Positions 1 through 9,498 of a stretch of 54,349 nt of DNA are shown piece by piece. The notes under the pieces are model-generated. The model did no database searches, was not told the origin of the DNA, and saw only the letters and a program-made list of their open reading frames with translations. Each line of letters opens with the position of its first letter. The first letter of the stretch is position 1. The position numbers and the translations under genes were made by a program. Location of the stretch: positions 1 through 54,349 of the forward strand of contig UQIG01000013.1 of the NCBI GenBank assembly GCA_900541135.1, in the 5' to 3' direction. This stretch comes from an uncultured Collinsella sp. GTDB lineage: Bacteria; Actinomycetota; Coriobacteriia; Coriobacteriales; Coriobacteriaceae.

Positions 1-49
1 ATCTACACAAGGCTATTCGTCGGCAGCGTCAGATGTGTATAAGAGACAG
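1..49. other. Illumina Nextera i5 adapter (artefact)
   Basis: Positions 1-8 end the P5 primer, 9-16 (AAGGCTAT) look like an i5 index, 17-30 (TCGTCGGCAGCGTC) are the Nextera read-1 sequence and 31-49 the 19-bp Tn5 mosaic end. This is library adapter, not genome. Read through, it adds a false MCIRDS peptide to the first coding region. Confidence 0.98.
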
Positions 50-419
50 CACCACCCTCGTGCGCGGTGTGGGCGTGGGCATCGATATGTTCGACTGCGT
101 GCTGCCGACGCGCACCGGCCGCATGGGCACGGCGTTCTCCAGCGAGGGTCGCCTCAACTTCCGCAACGCGCGTTTTGCGCACGACGACGGCCCCATCGAT
201 CCCACCTGCACCTGCCCGGTGTGCACGGGCGGCTACAGCCGCGCGCTCATCCGTCACATGGTCACGCAGAAGGAGATGCTCGGCGGCATTCTGCTGTCGA
301 TGCACAACATCTACTACCTGCTCAACCTTATGCAGCGTGCCCGTCAGGCCATTATCGAGGGCCGCTACGGTGCGTTCGTGGGCGACTGGATGAACAGTCC
401 TGCTGCGGTGGATTACTAA
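50..419 (+). CDS. tgt: Queuine tRNA-ribosyltransferase, C-terminal part
   Basis: This is the last ~122 residues of the enzyme that exchanges guanine 34 for a queuosine precursor base in tRNAs with GUN anticodons. Visible are the GVGIDMFDCVLPTR block of the TIM barrel and the zinc site near the end, DPTCTCPVCTGGYSRALIRH, with three Cys and one His as ligands. The usual length is about 370-390 residues, so roughly two thirds is missing; the cut coincides exactly with adapter sequence and is a contig end, not a pseudogene. The gene ends at a TAA at 417-419 and is followed by a terminator-like hairpin. Confidence 0.96.
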
Positions 420-568
420 GGGCGACAGACACGCTTGCGGAGCGTGGGCAACGGCAAAGGCTGAGCGGCAGCCGGTCATCACGTTCGCTAACACCGTGTG
501 CACGACCGCTGACCGATAGCTTGCAAGTGCTTGATGCATCGTGGGTACCATACCGAATAGTTGATGCT

Positions 569-612
569 CGGGCGGGTGTTTGACGCATGGCGTCGACCCC
601 GCCCGTTTTTCT
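569..612 (+). terminator. Rho-independent terminator
   Basis: CGGGCGGG (569-576) pairs with CCCGCCCG (598-605). A nested GACGC/GCGTC hairpin sits in the loop, and a T-rich run to 618 follows. It lies between tgt and the LOG-family gene and probably ends the tgt transcript. Confidence 0.8.
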
Positions 613-632
613 TTTTCTCGATAGGAGCACCC

Positions 633-1391
633 ATGATTAAGAATGAGAACGTCGAGGGCGAGCCTGCCTACGACGAGACGTATCGCCGCGGTCCCGTGGT
701 CATGCGCGGCCCCATGATTCCTAAGGACAACACCTACGCCAACCTGCTGGCGCCCGAGGATTCGACCGACTGGTTGCACGCCGATCCGTGGCGCGTGCTG
801 CGCATCCAGGCCGAGTTTGTCGATGGCTTCGGCGCGCTTGCCGAGCTTGGTCCTGCAGTGACCATCTTCGGCAGCGCCCGCACGCCCAAGACCGATCCAC
901 TCTACAAGGCGGCGCGCGCGGTCGGCCGTAAGATTGCCCAGCGCGGCGTGGCGGTTATCACCGGTGGCGGCCCCGGCATCATGGAGGCGGCCAACAGGGG
1001 AGCGGCGAGCGTCAACGGCAAGTCAGTTGGCTTGGGCATTGAATTGCCGCACGAGCAGGGGCTCAACAAATACGTGAACCTCGGTATGGACTTCCGCTAC
1101 TTCTTTGTGCGCAAGACCATGTTCGTCAAATACAGCTCGGGTGCCATTGTGTTTCCCGGTGGTTTTGGTACGCTCGACGAGATGTTCGAGGTGCTCACGC
1201 TGGTGCAAACGCACAAGGTCAAGCGCATGCCGCTTGTGCTGGTAGGCAGCGAGTACTGGCAGGGCCTATTCGACTGGCTTAACGGTCCGGTGCTGGACGC
1301 CGGTATGATCAGCCCGCTCGATCCCGAGCTCGTGCACATCACCGACGACCTCAACGAAGCCGTCGACATTGCCCTGAGTGGGCTGATGTAG
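633..1391 (+). CDS. LOG-family (TIGR00730) nucleotide phosphoribohydrolase-like protein
   Basis: This 252-residue Rossmann-fold protein resembles the lysine-decarboxylase-like/LOG family. Characterised members cleave the N-glycosidic bond of nucleoside 5'-monophosphates. The family signature PGGFGTLDE is intact near two thirds of the length, preceded by the nucleotide-binding segment VITGGGPGIMEAANRGA. An N-terminal extension of about 60 residues precedes the core (TIFGSARTPK). I chose the ATG at 633, which has GGAG six bases upstream; a longer reading to 561 would run through the terminator. The physiological substrate in this organism cannot be told from sequence. Confidence 0.88.
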   Translation: MIKNENVEGEPAYDETYRRGPVVMRGPMIPKDNTYANLLAPEDSTDWLHADPWRVLRIQAEFVDGFGALAELGPAVTIFGSARTPKTDPLYKAARAVGRKIAQRGVAVITGGGPGIMEAANRGAASVNGKSVGLGIELPHEQGLNKYVNLGMDFRYFFVRKTMFVKYSSGAIVFPGGFGTLDEMFEVLTLVQTHKVKRMPLVLVGSEYWQGLFDWLNGPVLDAGMISPLDPELVHITDDLNEAVDIALSGLM

Positions 1392-1431
1392 GGCGAGCGT
1401 GTCTGTCGTTGTAGTAATGAGAAGAGCATAT

Positions 1432-1474
1432 TGATGCTATTTAACATCAGACTGCCATCTAAATTGGGTATACT
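1432..1474 (+). promoter_or_regulatory. Promoter/operator region of the toxin-antitoxin operon
   Basis: A hyphenated palindrome TGATG-N8-CATCA (1432-1449) precedes a good -10 box TATACT (1469-1474); the -35 is weak. TGATG recurs at 1474. Antitoxins of the DinJ type are ribbon-helix-helix autorepressors, so this palindrome is a reasonable operator candidate. This is an inference from position and symmetry. Confidence 0.5.
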
Positions 1475-1505
1475 GATGCAAAAGACGAGGGTGAGGAGGT
1501 CGCGT

Positions 1506-1805
1506 ATGTCTACTGCAACGGTTAAGCCTACGACGGTTCGCATCGAAGAGGGGCTCAAGGAGCAGGCGACTGAGTTCTTGGATTCGGTCGGCCTCAGCCT
1601 CAATTCCTATCTCAATCTTGCCGTTCGGCAGCTTGTAAATCAGCGAAAGATTCCTTTTGAGATTGTAGGAAGGGCGGAAGTGCCCAACGAGGCGACGAGG
1701 CGTGCCATGGTAATCGCCGAGGCTCATGAGTTGGGGATTTTGCCGGACGATAGCCTGTCATTCAACGACGCTGATGAGCTTATGTCGTTCCTCGATGAGG
1801 ACTAG
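1506..1805 (+). CDS. RelB/DinJ-family antitoxin
   Basis: This 99-residue protein has an N-terminal ribbon-helix-helix DNA-binding segment (TTVRIEEGLKEQATEFLD, then GLSLNSYLNLAVRQLV), typical of DinJ/RelB antitoxins that bind their own promoter and wrap the cognate toxin. The acidic C-terminus (DDSLSFNDADELMSFLDED) is the likely toxin-wrapping part. The ATG at 1506 has GAGGAGG upstream and the reading starts directly with typical antitoxin sequence; earlier in-frame ATGs lie inside the promoter. The stop is two bases from the toxin start, so the pair is translationally coupled. Its base composition is less GC-rich than its neighbours, as often seen for mobile toxin-antitoxin modules. Confidence 0.9.
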   Translation: MSTATVKPTTVRIEEGLKEQATEFLDSVGLSLNSYLNLAVRQLVNQRKIPFEIVGRAEVPNEATRRAMVIAEAHELGILPDDSLSFNDADELMSFLDED

Positions 1806-1807
1806 CG

Positions 1808-2116
1808 ATGTTTGAGATTAAAGTCGAGGCTCAGTTTAAGGCGGATTACAAACGGACGATGCGCATCCATCCGCAGCTAAAGAGTGAGTTTAAAGCGGCG
1901 GTTGCAGAGCTTGTGGCCCATGGGTCGCTTCCAGCGGAGTACGGCGCCCACGAGCTCTCAAACCCGGGCGGAAACTACAACGGCCACATCGACTTCCATC
2001 TATCCGATGGCTTGGTCGATGTGGTCGTTCTGTACTTGCCGCATAAGACTAATCCTGTGATCCGACTGGTCAGAATGGGCTCGCATGAGGAACTGTTCCA
2101 GGGCCCGCAGGGCTGA
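1808..2116 (+). CDS. YafQ-family mRNA-interferase toxin
   Basis: This 102-residue RelE-superfamily toxin is predicted to cleave mRNA on the ribosome. Aligned by eye to E. coli YafQ, the four catalytic residues appear to be kept: H48 (AHELSN), H64 and D67 (DFHLSDG) and H93 (GSHEELF). It is therefore probably active and not a decayed copy. It starts two bases after the antitoxin stop. Downstream is a large cruciform repeat, then a convergent DegV gene. The match to YafQ and not another RelE branch rests on the C-terminal R-x-G-S/T-H-x-x-L-F motif. Confidence 0.9.
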   Translation: MFEIKVEAQFKADYKRTMRIHPQLKSEFKAAVAELVAHGSLPAEYGAHELSNPGGNYNGHIDFHLSDGLVDVVVLYLPHKTNPVIRLVRMGSHEELFQGPQG

Positions 2117-2131
2117 TTGCCCGCTCATAAT

Positions 2132-2194
2132 TTGCGGTGGAATAGGGATTGATTGGCGGTTAATAAGCCAAAAACAGTCCCTATTCCACCGCAA
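2132..2194. repeat. Cruciform repeat, TTGCGGTGGAATAG family, copy 1
   Basis: A perfect 17-bp inverted repeat (2132-2148 and 2178-2194) encloses 29 bases, which contain a second small hairpin (TTGGC/GCCAA). The outer arms share TTGCGGTGGAATAG with the element at 5403-5469. Read on the minus strand it also carries GGGACTG at the arm-loop junction, like the GGGAC palindromes elsewhere in the window. It lies between the convergent toxin and DegV genes and may act as a two-way terminator. Confidence 0.85.
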
Positions 2195-2209
2195 GTGGTA
2201 TGGGTAGCC

Positions 2210-3070
2210 CTAATTGGCGGGTTGGTAGCAGGGGCAGTAGCTGATGGCGATGGCGTTGACGCCCACGTGGGTCGCGATGGTGCAGCCGATGGGGCCGGTG
2301 CCGGCGTCTACATAGTCTTGGCCTGCGAGCGCTTGGCTGACGAGCTCCTGCTCCTCGGCGGCGCCGGTCGTGAGCACGCGCACGCTGGAGCCTGGATGCT
2401 CGGCCAAAAATGCGAGGCAATCGGCCATGGTGTTGGCAACGATGCGCTTGGCGCCGCGGCCCTTCTTGATGGCCTTGATCTCGCCCGATTTCCACTCCGG
2501 CGAAACGGCCAGGCGAATGTTGAGCATCTGCGTCAGCTGGCCGGCGAGCTTGGGCGCGCGGCCGTTCTTGACCAGGTTCTCGAGTGTGCGCGGAATCAGC
2601 AGCAAATGGGCGTCGGGCAGCGTCGCGCGGATCTGAGCCTCGGTCTCGTCCAGGCTGCGGCCGTCCTCGCGCATGGCGAGCGCGTACTCCACCAGCAGGC
2701 CCTCGGCGCCCGAGCCGGTGCGCGAATCGATGCAGCGCACGTCGAGCTCGTGGGTATCGGCCACCTGGCACGCGTTGGCGTAGCAGGCGGACCACTCGCT
2801 GCACAGCGAGATAAAGATGGCGCTGTCGTGGCCGTCGGCGCGCACGCGGTCAAAGAGTGCCTTGAACTCGCCGGCACTCGGCTGCGAGGTGTGCGGCAGC
2901 TGCTCGGAGCCAGCCATGCGCGCGACGTACTCCTGGGCGGTAATCTGCACCTGGTCGAGCAGGTCCTCGCCCTCGATAATCACATGCAGCGGAATCACGT
3001 AAATGCCGAGCTCTTGAGCACGGGCGGGGGAGATGTCCGACGTGGAGTCGGTTATGATGGCAAAAGACAT
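2210..3070 (-). CDS. DegV family fatty-acid-binding protein
   Basis: This 286-residue protein is of the DegV/FakB type, which binds a fatty acid and presents it to a kinase (FakA) for phospholipid synthesis. It begins with the family hallmark FAIITDSTSDIS and has the SLCSEWSACYANA segment that forms part of the lipid pocket, then TGPIGCTIATHVGVNA near the end, where DegV proteins bind the lipid head group. I use the ATG at 3070, which has GGTG spaced behind it; the longer reading adds an Arg-rich tail with no family similarity. No FakA gene is in the window. A second, distinct DegV is at 36528-37382. Confidence 0.93.
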   Translation of the reverse strand: MSFAIITDSTSDISPARAQELGIYVIPLHVIIEGEDLLDQVQITAQEYVARMAGSEQLPHTSQPSAGEFKALFDRVRADGHDSAIFISLCSEWSACYANACQVADTHELDVRCIDSRTGSGAEGLLVEYALAMREDGRSLDETEAQIRATLPDAHLLLIPRTLENLVKNGRAPKLAGQLTQMLNIRLAVSPEWKSGEIKAIKKGRGAKRIVANTMADCLAFLAEHPGSSVRVLTTGAAEEQELVSQALAGQDYVDAGTGPIGCTIATHVGVNAIAISYCPCYQPAN

Positions 3071-3226
3071 AATTGCACCTTTCGTTGGGGCGCGACGGCG
3101 CCGCCTTCTGAGAGCAAAGTGCGACAAGTATAGTGGAGTCGTTCCACATTTCTAGGTTCAATTGTTGAATAGTCAACAGTTTGAAGTGTCGGTGTGGAAA
3201 TCGTCAACTGGGGAAGAGGGATGCCG

Positions 3227-3889
3227 ATGGAGGCACTGGAGATATGCAGGCGGCCGGTCGTGCTGTTTGATTTCGATGGCACGGTGGCCGATACGGGTCG
3301 GGCGGTGATGACCTCGACGCGCAAGACGCTGGCTGCGCGCGGGTTTTCGGAGGCGCAGATGGGTGATCTGCGCCGCATGATCGGGCCGCCCCTGTGGAAG
3401 AGCTTTCACGACTTTTACGGCTTTTCCCGCGAGGAGTCGCTTGTGGTGGCCGATGAGTATCGCGTCTTTTTTGATGAGCTGGGACCGGAGGAGTATCCCG
3501 TGTTTGACGGGATCCCCGAGCTGCTGGATGGGTTAGCCGCCCGGGGCAAGCGTATGGCCGTGGCGACGTCGCGCATGGAGGCAAAGTGCATCGACATGGT
3601 GCGTGAGCTCGGGCTTTCTCAGTTTGAGGCGGTGGTTGGCATGAATCCGCCGCAGGGTCGCGAGACCAAGGCCGATTCGGTCCGCGATGCTCTGGCGGCG
3701 CTCGGCGCGACGGCCGACGTTGCCGTGATGATCGGCGATCGCTTTAACGATGTGGAGGGCGCGCACGCGATGGGCGTGCCGTGCATTGGCATCTATTCGG
3801 GCGCGGCGGCGCCGGGCGAGCACGAGGCGGCGGGTGCCGATGCAGTGGTGCACTCGGTGGCCGAGCTTGCTAAACTTTTCGCTATATAA
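3227..3889 (+). CDS. HAD-superfamily phosphatase (phosphoglycolate-phosphatase-like)
   Basis: This HAD hydrolase of about 220 residues has all four motifs: nucleophile DFDGTVADTG at the N-terminus, the Thr motif VATSR, the downstream Lys region, and GDRFNDVEGA near the C-terminus. The helical cap between motifs I and II places it with the Gph/PGMB-like subfamily. The substrate is unknown. Two close starts are possible: 3221 and 3227. The second gives ideal spacing to GAGG and is preferred. It is 10 bases from the next transcription region and may be co-transcribed with the peptidase gene. Confidence 0.87.
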   Translation: MEALEICRRPVVLFDFDGTVADTGRAVMTSTRKTLAARGFSEAQMGDLRRMIGPPLWKSFHDFYGFSREESLVVADEYRVFFDELGPEEYPVFDGIPELLDGLAARGKRMAVATSRMEAKCIDMVRELGLSQFEAVVGMNPPQGRETKADSVRDALAALGATADVAVMIGDRFNDVEGAHAMGVPCIGIYSGAAAPGEHEAAGADAVVHSVAELAKLFAI

Positions 3890-3943
3890 GTACTTGATGT
3901 GAGGGGCGGGCGTACCCGTCGCTCATTGGTAAGGAGGCAGTCC

Positions 3944-5380
3944 ATGAATCAGGTGGAGCAGAGCGTCGCTGAGTATGTCGACGAGGTCTGGGAAGATGTC
4001 GTCGCCGATATCGAACAACTGGTGAGCTATCCGTCCGTGGCCGTTGCTGCCGATGCGGAGCCTAGCGCGCCGTTTGGCCGCCCGGTTCGTGATGCGCTCG
4101 ATTGCGCGCTCGGCATTGCGCAAAAGCTCGGCTACCAGACGAGCGACGACGAGGGCTATGTGGGCATTGCCGATATCCCGGGTCGCGGCGACAAGCAGCT
4201 CGCGACCATCTGCCACGTGGACGTGGTGCCCGCCGGCCCCGGCTGGAACACCGACCCGTTTGCGATGGAGCGTCGCGAGGGATGGCTGCTCGGCCGTGGC
4301 GTGATTGATGACAAGGGTCCGGCGGTGTTGTCGCTCTACGCCGGTGCCTACCTGCTCAAGCACGGCATTGTGCCGCGCTATACCTTTCGCGCGCTGCTGG
4401 GCTGCGATGAGGAAGTGGGCATGTCCGACGTTCACCATTATCTGGAGAACCACGCAGACCCTGACTTTCTGTTTACGCCCGATGCCGAGTTCCCGGTCTG
4501 CAATGCCGAGAAGGGCCAGTTTGGGGCGACGTTTGTGAGCCCCAAGATCGACGGCGGGCGCATTGTGTCCTGGAGCGGTGCCGAGGCGAGCAACGCCATT
4601 CCGTCGCAGTCCATCTGCGAGCTCGCGATTGCCGCCGATGAGCTGCCGGCGCCGGTCGAGAACGCCGACCGCTTGGAGATTACGGCGCTCGATAACGGGC
4701 ACGCGCAGATTTTTGCCCATGGCATTGGCGGTCATGCCTCGATGCCCGAGGGAACGATTAACGCCGTCGGCCTGATCGTGGCGTATCTGCGCGAGGCCGA
4801 GGACGCGTTTGGTGCACGCGACGAACGCCTGCTGACGCCTGCCGAGCACGAGTTCGTCAAGTTCCTGGCCTTTGTGCATGCGGATGCCTATGGCCGCGGC
4901 CTGGGTATCGATGCGACGAGTCCGGCGTTTGGCCCGCTTACCTGCAACGCTGGCGTCATCCGCGTGGCGGATGGCCATATTGAGCAGGTCATCGACGTGC
5001 GCTTCCCCGACAGCACGAGTGCCGATACCATCCGCGAGCAGCTCGATCCGCTCGTGGGCCGTTTCGGCGTGACGTGCCAGCTGGGTCGCGCGAAGGTGCC
5101 GTTCTCGGTCTCTGCCGATGATCCGGCCGTGAAGGCGCTTATCGATACCTATAACGAGTTCACCGGCAAGCATGCTGAACCCTTTGCCATGGGCGGCGGC
5201 ACGTACGCGCGCAACTTTGCCCGCGCCGTCTCGTTTGGCCCCGAGGAGACCGGCCTGGAGCTGCCCTCGTGGGGCGGCCAGATGCACGGCCCCAACGAGT
5301 GCGCCAACGAGGAACAGCTCAAGCAGGCGCTCAAGATCTATATTGTTGCGATCCTCCGTTTGAATGAATTAGAGCTTTAA
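3944..5380 (+). CDS. M20-family dipeptidase (PepV/Sapep-like)
   Basis: This 478-residue cytoplasmic zinc peptidase probably acts on dipeptides. Metal-site motifs appear in order: CHVDVVPAGPGW (His), GRGVIDDKGP (bridging Asp), LLGCDEEVG (catalytic and ligand Glu), TPDAEFPVCNAEKG (Asp) and the late GGQMHGPNE (His). The length and the TPDAEFP sequence fit PepV better than DapE or ArgE. The start at 3944 follows a strong AAGGAGG. A second M20 protein of the shorter DapE/ArgE type is at 24140-25360. Confidence 0.9.
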   Translation: MNQVEQSVAEYVDEVWEDVVADIEQLVSYPSVAVAADAEPSAPFGRPVRDALDCALGIAQKLGYQTSDDEGYVGIADIPGRGDKQLATICHVDVVPAGPGWNTDPFAMERREGWLLGRGVIDDKGPAVLSLYAGAYLLKHGIVPRYTFRALLGCDEEVGMSDVHHYLENHADPDFLFTPDAEFPVCNAEKGQFGATFVSPKIDGGRIVSWSGAEASNAIPSQSICELAIAADELPAPVENADRLEITALDNGHAQIFAHGIGGHASMPEGTINAVGLIVAYLREAEDAFGARDERLLTPAEHEFVKFLAFVHADAYGRGLGIDATSPAFGPLTCNAGVIRVADGHIEQVIDVRFPDSTSADTIREQLDPLVGRFGVTCQLGRAKVPFSVSADDPAVKALIDTYNEFTGKHAEPFAMGGGTYARNFARAVSFGPEETGLELPSWGGQMHGPNECANEEQLKQALKIYIVAILRLNELEL

Positions 5381-5402
5381 GGTCTCGCGGTTTCCCAATC
5401 TA

Positions 5403-5469
5403 AGTTGCGGTGGAATAGTTCCTAGAATGGGCCATTTGATGGCCAAGCAGGAACTATTTCACCGCAACT
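5403..5469. repeat. Cruciform repeat, TTGCGGTGGAATAG family, copy 2
   Basis: A 21-bp inverted repeat (5403-5423 and 5449-5469) has one mismatch and an inner GGCCA/TGGCC hairpin. The arm begins AGTTGCGGTGGAATAG, as in the 2132-2194 element, but the rest of the stem differs. The remainder of this 294-base gap (5381-5674) upstream of pstS shows no other gene. Confidence 0.85.
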
Positions 5470-5674
5470 TTGTTTTTATTGGTGTAAAAGGCGGGTCATG
5501 CTTGGTGGCGGGTTTGTTATTCGTTTGTAAAGGCCGTGCTGCGCTTGCGGTAAGGGTCTATCAAATGCCCGTAAGAAACCGCAGTTGGCGCGGGCGCTAC
5601 CCGGTCGGGGTCGTATCTTTCCAAACAGCAAAGCGGGCAGGGTGCCCGCGATTCGCATGTACGAAAGGAAGATC

Positions 5675-6613
5675 ATGCTCGATCAGGCTTATTCTCGTCG
5701 TCAGTTCCTCGGCCTTGCTGGTGGTCTTGCCAGCATCGTCGGTCTCGGTCTCGTTGGCTGCGGCGGCGCAGGCGCATCCGACGCCGCCGACAAGGGTAGC
5801 GCCGCTGCTGCCGAGTCCGTCTCCGGCGAGGTGACCTACGACGGTGCCTCCTCGTTCCAGGCTCTCGTCGAGGCCGCTGCCGAGAAGTTCATGGATGCCA
5901 ACCCCGACGTCTCCGTCTCCGGCTCGGGCAACGGTTCGGGCAAAGGTCTGACCGCTGTTGCCGCCGGCACCGTCACCATCGGTAACTCCGACGTCTTCGC
6001 CGAGACCAAGCTCGAGGCCGACCAGGTCAAGAACCTCGTCGACCACGAGGTCGCCGTCGTGGGCATGGGTCCCGTCGTCTCTAAGAACGTGAAGGTCGAC
6101 GACCTGTCCCTCGAGCAGCTCAAGGGCATCTTCTCCGGCCAGATCACCAACTGGAAGGAGGTCGGCGGCGACGACGCCAAGATCGTCGTTCTCAACCGCA
6201 AGGCCGGTTCCGGTACCCGCGCCACCTTCGAGGCTGCCGTCTTTGGCGACGAGGCAGTCGACTTTAAGGGCGACGCCGAGCTCGACAAGTCCGGCGATGT
6301 CCAGACTCAGATGGGCAGCACCGACAACGCCATCTCCTACCTGGACTTCTCGCACTTCGATGACTCCAAGTTCAACGCCATCAAGGTCGAGGGCGTCGAG
6401 CCCAAGAGCAAGAACGTCACCGACGACTCCTTTAAGATCTGGGCGACCGAGCACATGTACTGCGCTAAGGACGCCGACGAGGCCACCAAGGCCTTCTTGG
6501 AGTTCATGCTTTCCGACGATGTCCAGGGCAAGCTCGTCGAGGAGCAGGGCTTTATCCCCGTCTCTGCCATGAAGGTCGTCAAGGACGCCAGCGGCAAGGT
6601 CTCTGCTAAATAA
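5675..6613 (+). CDS. pstS: Phosphate ABC transporter, substrate-binding lipoprotein PstS
   Basis: This 312-residue binding protein captures inorganic phosphate outside the membrane for PstCAB. The N-terminus carries a twin-arginine motif (SRRQFLGLAGG), a hydrophobic stretch and a lipobox ending in LVGC, so it looks like a Tat-exported lipoprotein, not a Sec one. The mature part has a typical phosphate-site loop (GSGNGSGKGLTAV) and NRKAGSGTRATFE. The ATG at 5675 follows AAAGGAAG. It is first of a four-gene operon with 25 bases to pstC. No Pho-box-like direct repeat was obvious upstream. Confidence 0.96.
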   Translation: MLDQAYSRRQFLGLAGGLASIVGLGLVGCGGAGASDAADKGSAAAAESVSGEVTYDGASSFQALVEAAAEKFMDANPDVSVSGSGNGSGKGLTAVAAGTVTIGNSDVFAETKLEADQVKNLVDHEVAVVGMGPVVSKNVKVDDLSLEQLKGIFSGQITNWKEVGGDDAKIVVLNRKAGSGTRATFEAAVFGDEAVDFKGDAELDKSGDVQTQMGSTDNAISYLDFSHFDDSKFNAIKVEGVEPKSKNVTDDSFKIWATEHMYCAKDADEATKAFLEFMLSDDVQGKLVEEQGFIPVSAMKVVKDASGKVSAK

Positions 6614-6638
6614 GTAATCGCCCCCGGAAAGGTTTGCA

Positions 6639-7547
6639 ATGGCAAAACAGCTGCCAAAGCGCGACCTTGAGAACGTGGGCCTGGGCGTCACGGGCGCGTG
6701 CGTAGCGCTCGTGACGCTTGTCGTTGCCGCGCTTATCTTCATGGTCGCCCAAAAGGGCCTCTCGGCTTTTCTCAAGGATGGCGTTTCGGTTGTCGAGTTC
6801 TTCACCGGCACCAAGTGGGACCTGGCCAACACAGCCGAAAACGGTCTGCCCTATACCGGCGCCCTGCCCCTGATCGTCACCTCGTTTGCGGTCATGGTGC
6901 TCTCCACGCTCATCGCGCTGCCCATCGCCATCGGCTCCGCCATCTTTGCGGTCGAGATCCAACCCAAATTTGGTTCCAAGGTCTTTCAGCCGCTTATTGA
7001 GCTTTTGACCGGCATTCCCTCGGTCGTCTTTGGACTGATTGGCTTTCACGTGGTCGTCGGACTTATGAAGTCCGTTTTCCACGTGAGCACGGGTCTGGGC
7101 ATCCTGCCCGGCGCCATCGTGCTGGCTGTCATGATCCTGCCGACGATGACCACCCTTTCGGTCGATGGCCTGCGCGCCGTGCCCGACAGCTACCGTCAGG
7201 GCTCGCTTGCGCTGGGCTACACCCGCTGGCAGACCATCTGGCACGTGGTGCTCAAGTCCGCCATGCCGTCGCTCATGACTGCGGTCATCCTTGGCATGAC
7301 GCGCGCCTTTGGCGAGACGCTCGCCGTGCGCATGGTCATCGGCGGTATTGAGGCCATGCCGACGTCGCTGCTGTCGCCGGCCTCGACCATCACCACCACG
7401 CTCACCACGTCCATGGCGGTCTATGCCGAGGGTTCGGCCCAGGACGATGTTCTGTGGGCGCTCGGTCTGCTGCTGATGGGCATGAGCCTCATCTTCATCC
7501 TGATCATCCACATTATCGGCCGCAAGGGGGCGAAGGCTCGTGGCTAG
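6639..7547 (+). CDS. pstC: Phosphate ABC transporter permease PstC
   Basis: This 302-residue inner-membrane permease has about six membrane segments and the ABC-permease EAA-type loop around GYTRWQTIWHVVLKSAMPS. It pairs with PstA to form the phosphate channel. The stretch PLIELLTGIPSVVFGLIGF is characteristic of PstC. The end overlaps the start of pstA by eight bases, showing translational coupling. Confidence 0.96.
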   Translation: MAKQLPKRDLENVGLGVTGACVALVTLVVAALIFMVAQKGLSAFLKDGVSVVEFFTGTKWDLANTAENGLPYTGALPLIVTSFAVMVLSTLIALPIAIGSAIFAVEIQPKFGSKVFQPLIELLTGIPSVVFGLIGFHVVVGLMKSVFHVSTGLGILPGAIVLAVMILPTMTTLSVDGLRAVPDSYRQGSLALGYTRWQTIWHVVLKSAMPSLMTAVILGMTRAFGETLAVRMVIGGIEAMPTSLLSPASTITTTLTTSMAVYAEGSAQDDVLWALGLLLMGMSLIFILIIHIIGRKGAKARG

Positions 7548-8471
7548 CACGCGCATCCATATCGACGAGGCGAGACTCGGGCGCGTCCAAAAGCAGGATC
7601 GCATCGCCACGGGCGTGCTGACGGCAATCATCGCCATCGTCATGCTCATCGTCGTCTCCATGGTGGCCTATATCCTGTTCGAGGGCATCTCGACGCTGTT
7701 CCAGCCGGGTTTTCTCACGCAGCCGTCGCGCGCCAACGGAACTCAGGGCGGCGTACTCTACCAGCTGTTCGACTCGTTCTATCTGCTGCTGATCACCCTG
7801 ATCATCTCGGTGCCCATCAGCCTGGGCGGCGCGGTCTTTTTGGTTGAGTACGCGCCGGACGGTCCCATCCGCGACATCGCTTCCACCGCCATCGAGACGC
7901 TGTCCTCGCTGCCTTCCATCGTTGTCGGCATGTTCGGTTTCCTGGTGTTCTCGGTGCAGCTGGGCTGGAAGTACTCCATCATCTCCGGCGCCGTCGCGCT
8001 CACCATGTTCAACATTCCCATTCTAGTGCGCGTGATCCAGCAGGCGCTCGAGGACGTGCCGCAGGCCCAGCGCGATGCGTGCCTGGCCATGGGCCTTACC
8101 CGCTGGGAGGCCACGCTGCACATCCTGATCCCCGAGGCCATGCCTGCCATCGTGACCGGCATCGTGCTTTCGGCCGGCCGCGTGTTTGGCGAGGCCGCGG
8201 CACTGCTCTTTACCTCGGGCATGAGCTCGCCGGTGCGTTTGAACTTCTTGAGCTTTAACCTGTCGAGCCCCACCTGCGCTTGGAACGTGTTCCGCCCCGG
8301 TGAGTCGCTCGCCGTGCACATCTACAAGATTTACGGCGAGGGCAGCCCCGAGGCCCAGCAGATCGTTTGGGGCACCGCTGCACTGCTGATGATCTGCGTG
8401 CTGCTGTTTAACATAGTTGCCCGTATCGTGGGCAAGCAACTGGCAAGGAAGATGACGGCCGAACGAGCGAG

Positions 8472-8475
<4 letters not shown>
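7540..8475 (+). CDS. pstA: Phosphate ABC transporter permease PstA
   Basis: This 311-residue permease partner of PstC has the signature SSLPSIVVGMFGFLVF and the cytoplasmic loop GLTRWEATLHILIPEAMPA that contacts the ATPase. It starts with GTG at 7540, inside the pstC end, and its TGA overlaps the pstB ATG (ATGA at 8472-8475), so the whole operon is coupled. The N-terminus has a charged ~25-residue cytoplasmic tail before the first membrane segment. Confidence 0.96.
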
Positions 8476-9335
<860 letters not shown>

Positions 9336-9391
9336 TCCGGGACATGCTTGAGGCCCGTGGCGGCTATGGTTGCCGCGGGACTGATTGGAGA

Positions 9392-9427
9392 GGCGGGTCA
9401 TCTCTTTTGCGAGATGGCCCGCCTTTT
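9392..9427 (+). terminator. Terminator after pstSCAB
   Basis: GGCGGGTCATCTC pairs with GAGATGGCCCGCC (one mismatched pair) around a six-base loop, followed by TTTTT. It ends the phosphate operon before the ABC-F gene. Confidence 0.85.
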
Positions 9428-9498
9428 TGTGTCGCGTACGGCCCGCCTTTTCGCTGCTATCATGGACAACGTTGAATTTCTACGAAGGAGCAGGGCAT

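Noticed and set aside
31..49. Tn5 mosaic end that could suggest a transposon insertion
   Set aside because: It is joined to Illumina primer and index-like sequence and mirrored at the other contig end, so it is library adapter.
3923..5287. Antisense frame (454 codons) over the M20 peptidase gene
   Set aside because: The plus strand has a full M20 enzyme with metal ligands in order; the antisense protein is His/Arg/Ala-rich noise.
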